From contig NC_085071.1 in the NCBI RefSeq assembly GCF_963662255.1, forward strand, positions 1,339,201-1,403,200: DNA of 64,000 bases. Direction: 5' to 3'. Below, piece after piece: positions 1 through 9,652 of the stretch. Position 1 is the stretch's first letter, and each line of letters opens with the position of its first letter. The DNA is from Cinclus cinclus. Its lineage: Eukaryota > Chordata > Aves > Passeriformes > Cinclidae. The position numbers and the translations under genes are program-made. The notes under the pieces were generated by a model. That model searched no databases. It saw only the letters and a list, made by a program, of their open reading frames with translations, and had not been told where the DNA came from.

Positions 1-2443
1 CCCCTCACACACCACGATGTTTTCCTGCCTGTTTCTGGTCATGGACAACTCATTTAGGACAAACTTCCTGTGTGAGAGCTTTCCCTCCAGGCTGGAGCTG
101 TCCACACTAAACAAGGATGAAGTGGGAAGAAAAACAGGAGAGAAACAGAGCAGCATGAGAAGGAAAAACGCTGAACTCCAGGCAGTTCATTCTTATTTTC
201 CATAATTCCAGATCAACGTCAGCATCTCCAATTTTCTGCATTGTGCTGTAATTTCCCTTAATGCTGAATTAGGTCCTAATCATTTGTATAATTTAAAACA
301 TTTTTTCTTTGGGTGGGCACAGAAGGTTCTGCAGGGTATTTTGTTGGTTTTTTTTTCTTTTTCCATGGAATGTTTTTATTAAAATTATGCCTTTATAGGA
401 GCATCCTTTACTTTAAAAAGGAGGGGAGGAGCACTATTACTTACACAGAAGGCTAATAGGAGTGTAGCCATTCAGGCAATTTACTTTTTAAGTGAGGATT
501 ACATTAAATACTTTCATTGTGGTGCCCAGTCCCAATCACCTGCTCTCCCACAGGTTCTGGCACTGAGGTTTTGTTCCAGTCCTTTCTCCCAGCTAAAATA
601 AAGCCCTCCAAGAGCAGCCATCATCACATTGAGCGAAATTCTCTGCCTGAAAACCACTCTAATTGAAAATACCATGGCCTCTGAGAAGTCAGCCCGGCAT
701 TCCTTGGGATGTTCAGCCCAGCCGGGATGGGGATGTCACAGACCTGGCTCTGAGCAAGGGCTGCACCCTGGGTTTTGTCCCAGGGGACTCTGGAAAACGA
801 GAAATGTGTGAGGCTTTGCACTGCCAGCATCGCCTCAACCAGAGCAGCACAGAGAGCTCTGAGTGAGCTCCAAGGATGGGCTGTGGGAAGTTTTCTGTTT
901 ATCAATTCCAGGCATTTTCCAGTGAATTCTTTAGCACTGCCACGACTTTGTTCCCCTAGCCTGTCACTTCACTCTGCTCCAGAAGAAGTAAAAGAGGTTC
1001 CTGCAGGTTGGAGCCAACAGGATTGAAAGTTTCCACTCCAGTTTTCCCTGCCTTTAATGCACATGGATTGAAGGAATAGGGAAAATCCCACCAAAGACGG
1101 GCCTTACCCACCCTGCTGCTTAAAGGAGGTTTTCCTGCCCCTGGGATATGCTGAGGCACACCTTCTGCTCTGAAATACAGGATTTCTCATCCCCAGAGCA
1201 TCGGGAGGCCCCTGCCCAGCACTGGTGGACTCTCAGAAGCAGCTCTGGAGGTGACACCTCCTGGTTTGTGGCTGTGGCAAAGTGTGGGAGCTGGGAAGGG
1301 GCTCATCCATGAACCTGCAGCATCCCACCCATCCTGGTATTCCAGGAGAAAAGGGATCTCCCTCACCTGCCCTGGGCTTTCCCTGGAGCTGTTCAGAGGC
1401 ACCTCAGATATGCAGCCAAATGCCCAATCCCTCCCTCATCCTTTGGAATTAAGAGCATTTCCCCCCCATTTTACAAGTTTGGGAACAGCCACAGAAATCA
1501 TGGGAATTGGGTCCCTCACCTTTTTGTCTTCTGGGAGCTGATTCCTTCTCCACAGCTCAGAAGGAAATTATTTTTTCTAAACTGTAAACAAAATGCTCAG
1601 AGAGGATAAAACTCCCCCGGGAGTGAGCCCAAGCAGGGCACCAAACATCACTGTTTCTATTTGGGCTGCGGATAAACTCCAACCTCATTTCTTATCTGGA
1701 AAGTTGCACTAATCCACCTTGGAGCCAACAATTCCAGTGGGGTAAGACCCTGGAATCAAAGGCACTCTGAGGATTTACACCAGCTGAAACCCACAGCAGA
1801 CATGAGGTAATTGCGAGAAGGGAATCAAAGAAATGCTTTTTTTTTTTTTTTGTGCTGACAACTTTAAAACCACGCTTTTCATGTGTGAAATGAAAGATTT
1901 GTATAATTGCTCATCCTTTGAACTCGGGTTTATTAAAACTGTGACATGCACATTAAAATGAGATTATAGAGGAAGGGAGGAGAAACACAGAGGGAGTAAT
2001 TGCCACATAATGCAGGGACTGGGAAGAGGAGCAGCCGGGTTTGGTGGCAGGAGATGCAGGCCTGGGATAAAGTTCCTCTAAGGGCACAAAGAAATCGGAG
2101 GTTTTGGTGTTTGGTTGCTGTTTCAGCCCCTCCCTGCGAGAGGAGACAGAGCCCAACCTGATCCCACATTTCTGGGGATGTTTAGTGCAGTGGGCTCCTG
2201 GTTAAAGATTTGGAAACGGCCCATGAAGCTTCCACATCCTAAATTCAGGAGTCGCTGCACATGGCCAGGGGTGACAGGGGCACAGGGATGTCCCCATAGC
2301 CCAGCCCAGCTCAGCAGCTGCTCCCGGAGCTCCCTGACTGCCCCCAGGGCTGGAAGCTGGGAATCAGCTCGGCTGGGAGCTCTGAAGGGGTGGGAGATGA
2401 GGAGCTGGAGAAGGGCAAGGAGCAGGCACATCTGAACCTGATG
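1..2443. other. Unique sequence, no gene recognised
   Basis: I see no gene, RNA or recognisable transposon here. The stretch from about 200 to 620 is AT-rich and includes a T-rich run near 345-362. A T15 homopolymer lies at 1837-1851. Open frames of 60-106 codons occur on both strands, overlap each other and match no family I know, so I treat them as chance. The segment leads directly into the GT-rich array. Confidence 0.6.
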
Positions 2444-3038
2444 AGTGTGCGTGTCTGTGTGTGTAAGTGTGTGTGTGTGTGTCTGTGTCTGTGTGTGTAA
2501 GTGTGTGTAAGTGTGTGTGTGTGTGTGTCTGTGTGTGTCTGTGTGTCTGTGTGTGTGTGTGTCTGTGTGTGTCTGTGTGTCTGTGTGTCTGTGTGTGTCT
2601 GTGTGTCTGTGTGTGTGTGCTCTGTGTGCTCTGTGTGTCTGTGTGTGTATCTGTGTGTGTGTGTGTCTGTGTGTCTGTGTGTGTGTGCTCTGTGTGTCTG
2701 TGTGTGTGTCTGTGTGTGTGTGTGTATCTGTGTGTGTGTGTGTCTGTGTGTCTGTGTGTGTGTGCTCTGTGTGTCTGTGTGTCTGTCTGTGTGTGTGTGT
2801 GTGTGTGTGTGTATCTGTGTGTGTGTGTCTGTGTGTGTGTGTGTGTGTCTGTCTGTGTGCTGTGTGTGTGTGTGTGTGTATCTGTGTGTGTGTGTGTCTG
2901 TGTGTGTGTGTGTATCTGTGTGTGTGTGTGTCTGTGTGTGTAAGTGTGTCTGTGTGTCTGTGTGTGTGTGTGTATCTGTGTGTGTGTGTCTGTGTGTGCT
3001 GTGTGTGTGTGTCTGTCTGTGTGTGCTGTGTGTGTGTG

Positions 3039-3078
<40 letters not shown>

Positions 3079-3141
3079 CTGTGTCTGTGTGTGTCTGTGT
3101 GTGTGTGTGTGTGTGTCTGTGTGTGTCTGTCTGTCTGTCTG
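2444..3141. repeat. Long compound (GT)n / (CTGT)n microsatellite
   Basis: About 700 bp are almost entirely alternating TG, broken by CTGT, ATCTGT, TAAGTGTG and GCTCTGTG interruptions that recur together, so longer blocks have been duplicated within the array. The longest uninterrupted run is (TG)17 at 3042-3076, and the right edge ends in four CTGT units. Alternating purine-pyrimidine DNA of this type can adopt Z-form. Frames on both strands stay open (Cys/Val on plus, Thr/His on minus) purely through composition; a 353-codon minus frame at 2123-3184 is such a by-product. Confidence 0.97.
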
Positions 3142-3269
3142 CAGCCTCAGGGTCCCAACAGCCCCACAGGGAGCAGGGATTCACCCATCCCCAGCCAATG
3201 GAGCCAACCCAGTTCTTTCAGAGGCTGGAGCCGGGTGTGTCTCCAAGGGCACCCCAAGGAGCTGCTGAG

Positions 3270-3500
3270 GCACCTCCTGGGCCAGCTCTGGGCCCCTCAG
3301 AAAAAGGACACTGAGGGACTGGAGTGAGTTCAGGGCAGGGAACGGAGCTGGGGAAGGGGCTGGAGCCCCAGGAGAGGCTGAGGGAGCTGGAAAGGGGCTC
3401 AGCCTGGAGAAAAGGAGGCTCAGGGGGGACCTTGTGGCTCTGCACAACTCCCTGACAGGAGGGGACAGCCGGGGGGGGTCGGGCTTGGGATCCCACCCAA
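3270..3500 (+). mobile_element. CR1 LINE fragment, truncated at both ends
   Basis: The stretch carries the CR1 segment that precedes the 3' UTR: 'gaggctgagggagctgg', then 'cagcctggagaaaaggaggctc', then 'ctctgcacaactccctgac'. The same segment recurs at 57025 and 60961. Here the element stops near 'gacagccgggg' and lacks the usual downstream part, including the terminal octamer-like end. CR1 is the main non-LTR retrotransposon of birds and normally inserts 5'-truncated; loss of the 3' end here implies a later deletion or recombination. The left boundary is vague because the older part is more diverged. Confidence 0.8.
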
Positions 3501-4269
3501 AACCTCAATCCTGGCCCCACAGCTGCTTCCCAGACAGGAATAAAAAGACAAAAGGTAAATTTGGCGCAAGCAAGAGAAAACCTGCTGGGGTTATTTGGGC
3601 TTTGGGCTCCTTGCTCCAGTGACTGACAGGGCTGAGAGCATTTTTACAGCGCTGGAAGGAGCAGCTGGGATTGCTGCTGGCTGCTGCTTGGGACAGGCAC
3701 CCTCAGCCAGGCAGGCCATTGCTGCTGTCACCCTCATTATTGCTGTACAGAATGGGATGGGGGGTAGAAAAGGAAGGAAAAAGTGTTTAAATTGACAAGC
3801 TCTTTCTTTAAGTCGCTCCAAATCCCAGCTCTCTGGATTTACATGGCTTATGAACAGAGTGTGCTATGGAGCAGAACAAAAGCATTAAACACTCAGGATA
3901 AATCCTGATTTATCCCTAGCAGGATGAATCCTGCTGTTGGGCTGGCAGGGCTGGTGCCCCATGGCACCTCTGAGAGCCAGGATGGGGACAGGCCACCAGG
4001 GCAAAATGTGGAGGAAAAACCCAAACCCTCTCCAAGGCAGAGCAGCTGGCAGCCCTTCAGCTGTAGGATTTCTGTGTCCTCTGGGACAGCCCTCGCTCCT
4101 TTCCCAGCTCTGGCAGAGGAGAGAGGAGCTGCAGGGATGTGCTGGGGTGACTCTGCAGAGCCCAGGCAGAGTGATAACACTGGGGGGAAAAGGAAAAATG
4201 GTAAAGGCAGTGCAGAGGTGTCAAACACTCCCAAAAACTCACCTGGCCCAGGAAAAGGAAGGAGATGCA
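3501..4269. other. Unique sequence with two adjacent hairpins
   Basis: No gene is recognised. The notable detail is a pair of perfect short inverted repeats at 3896-3915 and 3918-3935, listed separately. The open frames across 3924-4640 continue into the CR1 that follows and translate transposon 3' noncoding sequence, so they are not credible proteins. Confidence 0.55.
3896..3935. repeat. Two tandem perfect short inverted repeats
   Basis: Arms GGATAAATC and GATTTATCC (3896-3904, 3907-3915) flank a 2-base centre. Three bases further on, AGCAGGAT and ATCCTGCT (3918-3925, 3928-3935) do the same. Both pairs match perfectly. Small palindromes of this length can occur by chance; two in a row are less expected. 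No transposon end or terminator context is evident. Confidence 0.6.
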
Positions 4270-4636
4270 AGGCAATTCAGCCTGGAGCAGAGAAAGTTCT
4301 GGGGTGACCCCACTGCAGCCTCCCCGTGCCTGAAGGAGCCGCAGGGAAGGTGGAAAAAGACTTTGGAAAAGGGCCTGGAGGGACAGGACACAGGGAATGG
4401 CTTCCACTGCCACAGGGCAGGGCTGGGTGGGATCTTGGGAAGGAATTGTTCCCTGGCAGGGTGGGCAGGGCTGGGATGGAATTCCCAGAGCAGCTGTGGC
4501 TGCCCCTGGATCCCTGGCAGTGCCCAAGGCCAGGCTGGACATTGGGGACAGCCTGGGACAGTGGGAGGTGTCCCTGCCATGGCAGGGATGAACCGTAAGG
4601 TCCTTCCCAACCCAATCACTCTGGCACTGTAGGATT
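4270..4636 (+). mobile_element. CR1 LINE 3' end, young-looking copy
   Basis: A CR1 3' portion runs from 'cagcctggagcagagaaag' through 'gggacaggacacagg', 'cccagagcagctgtgg' and 'cccaaggccaggctgg' to a tail 'ccttcccaaccca..tgtaggattctc'. Positions 4379-4583 are nearly identical, in reverse complement, to 52611-52812 (two substitutions counted by hand) and close to 7391-7610. Such high similarity between separate insertions suggests one recently active subfamily. The several open frames through it are noncoding transposon sequence. Confidence 0.9.
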
Positions 4637-5107
4637 CTCAATTATCCATTCAGGGCAACAGAAATATCTGATCGACTTTTCTCCCATATCAGCTCTCCTG
4701 AAGACCAATTTCCATTTTCAAATCCCTTTGGTTGAGTTTCCCCCTCCTACTCTGGCCAAGTGCTGAGCTTGCTGCCTGCAGGATCCTCTCCTTCCCACGA
4801 GAGGTGTGAGTGCATCAGACACCCAACACTCCCAGGTGGTATCTGAGGGATGTGGAAGTTGTAGCACGACAAAAAATATTTCTAGACTGGATTTCCATCC
4901 TTATCTTGCAATTCCAGCCACAGGTCCATTTCCCAGGAAGAATTTTTTCCTTCCTTCCTGCCCCAGCTGATCACAGATACAAACCCAAATCCTGTTTGTA
5001 TCAGTGGATCACAAAAAACCCTGATCTTTGTTTTTTGTGTTTTTTTTTTCCAAAACAGGTGAGAAACCAACACCAGGATGTTTGCTGCACCCTGGATCTC
5101 TTAGGAT
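4637..5107. other. Unique sequence, no gene recognised
   Basis: Nothing recognisable apart from a T-rich run near 5029-5052. It ends at the telomere-like repeat; just before it, 'cttaggatcct' contains a single inverted TTAGG. Confidence 0.6.
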
Positions 5108-5138
5108 CCTAACCCTAACCCTAACCCTAACCCTAACC
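5108..5138 (-). repeat. Short interstitial telomeric repeat (TTAGGG)n
   Basis: The plus strand reads CCTAA followed by four perfect CCCTAA units, i.e. TTAGGG on the minus strand, the vertebrate telomere sequence. At about 31 bp it is a short interstitial telomeric site rather than a chromosome end, since unique DNA continues on both sides. Such sites are thought to arise from telomerase-added patches at repaired breaks or from old fusions; the sequence alone cannot tell which. Confidence 0.9.
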
Positions 5139-5145
5139 TTTAATC

Positions 5146-5182
5146 AATTAATATCATTGATTTAATTCATTAATATCAGTGA
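5146..5182. repeat. AT-rich tandem duplication
   Basis: The motif TTAATATCATTGAT is repeated with one change (TTAATATCAGTGAT) about 21 bp later, immediately beside the telomere-like repeat. The duplication may have arisen in the same repair event, but this is inference. Confidence 0.6.
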
Positions 5183-5714
5183 TCATATTCCACCAAGCAG
5201 AAGATTTTTCTTCTTGAAATTATCCCACAAAGTGGCATTTCACAAACAGAAAAGCACCTGGAATAAAACTGAAATGGAGAGGGAGAAGCGCCCCCAGCAC
5301 ATCCCAAACTTCTCCAAAACCCATCCCAAGGCACCTCCCAATGTGGCACCATTTCTCCATCACATGATGGGTTCCCCTGACTCTGTAGGATTTCAGAGGG
5401 ATTATTTGGAATCTAATTCCCTGGGACATCCATCAGCCAGCCAGGAACAGGGCAGGGTTCGGTGGGAGGCCCCTCACTGCACCTGGGAAAAACAAAGATC
5501 ATTTTGCCCTGGCATTAATTTCTTCTTCGTTCTCTTTCTAAGCGTTTCTCCTGACAAATAAAGAATATTCTATGCATTCATGTTACAGCTGATTTAGGGC
5601 ATTTTGGGGGGCTGGAGTGTAATTTTCTCCGTGCAACAATTTGGTGTTTCTTTGTATCTTTCCTTTTCTTCTGTGTCATATAATTTTCTGTGTGTTTTGT
5701 GCATCTTTTATGTG
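5183..5714. other. Unique sequence, no gene recognised
   Basis: No feature recognised. Overlapping open frames of 69-115 codons occur on both strands at 5214-5561 and show no domain. Confidence 0.55.
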
Positions 5715-6035
5715 GTTGGGGAGATGGAGGAGCTTCTCTGCTGAGGGAAGGCTGAGGGAGCTGGGGCTGCTCCCCTGGAGAGGAGACACCTGAGAGGGGT
5801 ATCAATGATGGGCACAAATCCCTTTGGGGTGCCCAGCAACAACAGCAGGGGCATGAACTGAAACATGGGATGTTCCAGCTGAAAATGAGGAAAAATCCCT
5901 TTATTTTGGGCATAGAAGAGCGTTGGAAGAGACTACCTGGAGAAGGAGTGGAGATACCTCAGAGCCCTGGTGCTGCAGGTAGGGATGGGCTGGCACCAGG
6001 TGATTTCCAGCCCCATCCAGCCTGGAATTCTGTGC
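5715..6035 (+). mobile_element. CR1 LINE 3' fragment, older B/F-like lineage
   Basis: The order of motifs matches a different CR1 lineage from the copy at 4270: 'ggaaggctgagggagctgg', 'gatgggcacaaatc', 'tgaaacatgggatgttcc', 'gctgaaaatgaggaaaaa', then a degenerate 3' end '..ccagcctggaattctgtg'. It is clearly more diverged and carries small indels, consistent with an older insertion. Lineage naming is from memory of chicken CR1 subfamilies and is tentative. Confidence 0.75.
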
Positions 6036-7279
6036 CATGTGCCCATTTTGCACTCCATTCTCAGTGATGCTGCCATCAATGCTGTTATTTGACAGGTATT
6101 TTCTTCTTTAACCCTTTTGCCCTGAACATGGACTATAAAAAGCAGCTTTGTAATTTTCCCTGCCTTTTTTTTCCCCCATAAAATTGCTCTGAGAAGCAAA
6201 ATCGTTGTTATTATGACTAAATGTTCTTGCTCTTTTTAAATGAAAAAAAAAGCAAATCTTTAACAATAGCAGAGGGGGTGAAGAGAAGAAAAAAAATTAC
6301 ATTTCTCTGCAAAGTGGCTTTGGTATTTTAACACACTGGTTTTCCAGGAGAAAAGCTTTGGGGATCATATCAAATGAATTTCACCATCAGAGTAAGAGAT
6401 CTGTTTTCAGATGGGGAAAATAAATTTTAATTTGACAGAGGGATTCGAGGGACTGTGGCAGAACCACAGAACTCGTTTTGCTGGCAAGAGTGATCAGGAG
6501 AAAAACACATTTCTGCAGGAAATCACTGCTGGGGAGCTTTGGGCACAGCCAGGAGTTACTGGGAGTGACATTTTCCTGCCAGCAAAACTCTGGATCATCA
6601 CTGCCAGTTGGAATCCCCTGTTCAAGAATGGGGAGCAGTAACAGGAGATTCCTTTTACACAGGCATGAATATTGGAAGCCACCAAAACTTTTTGGCAACA
6701 TTGAGTGCTAAAGTGGCACCAAAAGTCTGGAGGTGGTTTGAGTTTCCCCCACCCCCAGGCCTCTGCTCAGGGATGGGTTTGGAGGTGGGGAGAGGAGAAG
6801 GATTCTCCCCCCTCTGCCAATGTCCTGCTGGAAATGAAGGACAATTCTCCAGGCTGCTGCTGCCCTGGGGACAGGGACACATCCCCTCCCTGTTTCAACA
6901 GTTGTTGGGATGGAAATTCCCCTTCCAGCCGGGTCCATCCCTCTCTAGAACTGATGTTTTCTTTGCAGTTTTCCCCATCTCACCCTTTGCCCTGCCTTTT
7001 TTCATGCTTCAGTGCTCACTGAGTTAATTCTATGCTTCTGCTCCAGCTCTGTTTGGAGAGGGAATGAGAAGAGCGTGGGTTCATTTGCTGAATCTTTTTA
7101 ACAAACTTCTCCTTGGTTTGAGGGATTGAGAGTGATAAATCACAGCCTCCATCTTTGTGGGTTCTGACAGCAACATGGAAATGTTTTTAAACAAATGAAT
7201 CAAAAATTACATCTTCATCTAATGAATAAATCACCCTTGGTGCAGAAACAGCCCGGGCAGGACTTCACCATGGCAATGC
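6036..7279. other. Unique, partly AT-rich sequence
   Basis: No gene recognised. 6070-6440 and 7070-7260 are AT-rich with poly-A/T tracts; 6700-7030 is GC-richer. Open frames up to 139 codons (6608-7027) overlap equally long frames on the other strand and have no recognisable content. Confidence 0.55.
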
Positions 7280-7355
7280 AATGATCACTGAATCCTTAAG
7301 TCACAGCCTGACCACCTTAAATCACAACCTGATCACCAAATCCTTAAATCACACC
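7280..7355. repeat. Three-copy degenerate tandem repeat
   Basis: Three copies of a unit like 'tgatcac(ca)aatccttaaatcaca' of about 21-28 bp stand in a row, the middle copy being shortened. It abuts the 3' end of the minus-strand CR1 that follows and could derive from the tail region of that insertion. Confidence 0.55.
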
Positions 7356-7615
7356 TTGGGAGGGACCTTAAATCCCATCCAGTGCCACCCCTGCCATGGC
7401 AGGGACACCTCCCACTGTCCCAGGCTGCTCCAGCTCCAATGTCCAGCCTGGCCTTGGGCACTGCCAGGGATCCAGGGGCAGCCACAGCTGCTCTGGGAAT
7501 TCCATCCCAGCCCTGCCCGCCCTGCCAGGGAACAATTCCTTCCCAAGATCCCACCCAGCCCTGCCCTGTGGCAGTGGAAGCCATTCCCTGTGTCCTGTCC
7601 CTCCATGCCTTGTCC
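7356..7615 (-). mobile_element. CR1 LINE 3' end, young-looking copy
   Basis: Minus-strand copy of the same CR1 subfamily as at 4270 and 52555; the 3' end lies at the left ('gagggaccttaaatcccatcc'). Over 7391-7610 it differs from 52611-52812 by about four substitutions plus one small length change at 'ctccagctcc'. It stops near 'ccatgccttgtcc', so it is shorter at its 5' side than the 52.6-kb copy. A (GGAGA)n tract begins some 90 bp to its right. Confidence 0.9.
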
Positions 7616-7701
7616 ATGATTCCCTGCAGCTCAGCCCAGCCTGGGAGCAGCACGGGCTCATCCCAGAGGAGGAATTCACCATCATTGAGGAATGAGGCCC
7701 T

Positions 7702-7880
7702 GGAGAGGAGAGGAGAGGAGAGGAGAGGAGAGGAGAGGAGAGGAGAGGAGAGGAGAGGAGAGGAGAGGAGAGGAGAGGAGAGGAGAGGAGAGGAGAGGAG
7801 AGGAGAGGAGAGGAGAGGAGAGGAGAGGAGAGGAGAGGAGAGGAGAGGAGAGGGGAGGGGAGGGGAGGGGAAGGGGAAGG
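7702..7880. repeat. (GGAGA)n microsatellite grading into (GGGGA)n
   Basis: About 30 uninterrupted GGAGA units run to 7850, then the array becomes GGGGA and GGGGAA to 7880. The plus strand is pure purine over nearly 180 bp, so triplex (H-DNA) structures are possible, and the GGGGA end has more than four G4 runs with one-base loops, a textbook G-quadruplex pattern. Open frames on both strands through the tract (for example 7382-7999) are compositional. Confidence 0.97.
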
Positions 7881-8329
7881 TTCCTGTGACCTGCTCCACA
7901 GGGAAGGTGCAGTCCCAGACAGAAAAGCTGCTGCAGATCCTGTTCCCTGCTCCAGGAGCGAAGCAGGAGGAGAACAGGGCTTGGCTGAGGGAGGTGTGAG
8001 AGCACCGGGAGAGACCCCAGCCCCTCCCTTTGGGACACGATCCCGGCAGTCTGGCTCTCTTCAGCCGGGATGGAAAGGAGAGTTTGGATCAGTGCGTGCC
8101 CCCTTTTCCCACTGAATTCCCATGCGGAAATAGGTGGAACATGAAGTGAGAGTTCAGGAGACCGAGCCTCCGGAATGTATGCTGGGCAATAATTAGCTAA
8201 TTAACAGTCTCCTGCTTGGCTGCAGGGGAATGTGCGATCCGCTGCCCGTGGAATGGGGAGCACTGAAGCTGTCCTGGATTCTAAACTCTTCCCATCACTG
8301 GCAGGCACAAGGGAGTGAGGGGAGCTGGC
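7881..8329. other. Unique sequence
   Basis: No gene recognised. Around 8180-8215 there is a TAAT-rich patch (ATAATTAGCTAATTAAC) set in sequence that keeps several CpGs, which is sometimes seen in conserved regulatory DNA, but there is no direct evidence. Confidence 0.5.
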
Positions 8330-8408
8330 TCAGAGCTGAGAGCTTGGCTCAGACCCTTGAGGTGACTTGAGAGGTCTTCTCCAACCTGAAAGAGTCTGGG
8401 ATGCTCTG
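8330..8408 (+). mobile_element. CR1 LINE extreme 3' end remnant
   Basis: Only the last part of a CR1 is left: 'ttgaggtgacttgagaggtc', then 'ttctccaacctgaaagagtc' and 'tgggatgctctg'. It ends 52 bp before a second CR1 3' end in the same orientation. Confidence 0.6.
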
Positions 8409-8459
8409 AACAAGGTCTTCAGGCAGCAAAAAAAGGGATTTTCTGTTTTTTTTTTGTAC

Positions 8460-8590
8460 ATGTCCAAGCATCCAGGGCCAGGCTGAATGGGGCTTGAAGC
8501 AGCCTGGGGTAGTGGAAGGTGTCCCTGGACTGGGTGGGCTTTAGGGTCCCTTCCAACCCACACCATCCTGGGATTCCCTGATTCCCTGGA
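8460..8590 (+). mobile_element. CR1 LINE 3' end remnant
   Basis: Recognised from 'ccagggccaggctgaatggg', 'gcagcctggggtagtggaag', 'gtccctggactgggtgggc' and the tail 'cccttccaaccca..tgggattccctgattccctg', in which the terminal ATTCCCTG octamer is duplicated. It follows another plus-strand CR1 end, so two insertions, or a duplication of 3' ends, are nested here. Confidence 0.8.
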
Positions 8591-9560
8591 AGCATCCAGA
8601 ATCCTTTGGATGTGATTATCTCTGTGCCTTGTGGGGTCTGTAAATACTCATCAGCGTTTCCCTAGAAATCAGAAAACCATGGATCGTTCCAGAACAGCCC
8701 CCTGAAATATCAATGACAGCCAGTTGATGCCCCCATCCCTCCCCTCACGTTTGTCACTGCTCTGGCACGGTGACACCAGTGACAAAGCCATCAGTTACTG
8801 CTGCTGCTCCCCACCTCCCCCTGGGCCTTCCAGCAATGCCTCGGGAATGATTAATTAAAGGGAAAAAACAAAAGACAGTAACTTAATTCAGAGGCACAAC
8901 GGCTTTAGCAATGGAGTCTTGTTGTTTGTCTATTTTTTAATGTAGTTCTTGCAGAAACTCTTCATTTTCATATGAATGCAGCAGGGAAATGTCCCTGTGT
9001 GTGCCACTGGGACCGGGATAATTAATGGATCTAATGTGAAAGTTTAAGGTTCATTAGGTTTGGAATTCCGGCAGGTTTTTAATCAAGCATGTTCCAGCAA
9101 ATCATTAAAAGCTAAACACAATTTGTAAAATCCTGCAGTGCTGGGAGCTGGCTGAAGGCAGGGATGGAGGCACCTCTGCCACCTGTCACATCAGGCAGGA
9201 CAGCCAGAGGTGGCACAGCCCCATCCTGTCCTTGGCAGGGAGCAGAGCAGCTGGGAAGGGCTCGGTTTCCCCATAATGGTGACAATTAAGGGACAGCGAG
9301 TCAAAGTCAGTGGTGGCAAGGTGATGTCCCCTCCCTGCCATTAGCATGTCACTCATCAGGCTGTCACAAGGTGTTAATTATGGTACAAGCGCCTGTGGCA
9401 GCTCGGGCCATGCTGGAAGATTCCAAAACTAAAGCCTCGCAGGAATTCCCAATGCCAGCAGGACGGAGAGGCTTAGCAGGGACTTCTGTCCCCAGCCATA
9501 GCCCGGGAATGACGCACCAAGGAACCCCAGTGACCCCTCAGACACAGCACGGTGCCATCG
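8591..9560. other. Unique sequence including a TAAT-rich block
   Basis: No gene recognised. Contains the AT-rich candidate regulatory block 8845-9145, listed separately. 9240-9400 is also repeat-free, with 'ataatggtgacaattaagg' and 'ggtgttaattatgg'. Confidence 0.5.
8845..9145. promoter_or_regulatory. Candidate conserved noncoding element
   Basis: A repeat-free AT-rich island in a GC-richer setting. It contains TTAATTAA at 8851-8858, ATAATTAATGG near 9018, 'ttaatcaagc' and 'cattaaaagctaa', i.e. several homeodomain-type cores, and no open frame of note. This texture is common in vertebrate developmental enhancers, but conservation has not been tested and no target gene is visible in the window. 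Confidence 0.25.
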
Positions 9561-9652
9561 GGATCCCAGTGTGTCACCTGCTGAACATCTGGATCCCAGT
9601 GTGTCACCAAGGTGAACATCTGGATCCCAGTGTGTCACCAAGGTGAACATTT
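9561..9652. repeat. Three-copy 30/31-bp tandem repeat
   Basis: Three units begin with GGATCCCAGTGTGTCACC and end with TGAACATCT or TGAACATTT; lengths are 30, 31 and 31 bp. The second and third are almost identical, indicating recent duplication. Confidence 0.9.

Noticed and set aside
2123..3184. 353-codon minus frame rich in Thr/His
   Set aside because: It is the reverse reading of the (GT)n tract; the plus strand is equally open with Cys/Val.
3937..4632. 231-codon plus frame and overlapping minus frames
   Set aside because: Its second half lies in CR1 3' noncoding sequence; similar spurious frames recur at every copy of this CR1 (7.4, 38.8 and 52.6 kb).
5108..5138. True chromosome end
   Set aside because: Only four to five units, with ordinary sequence and CR1 elements continuing on both sides.
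7382..7999. 205-codon frame with Glu-Arg-Arg-Gly repeats
   Set aside because: Translation of the (GGAGA)n microsatellite and a CR1.
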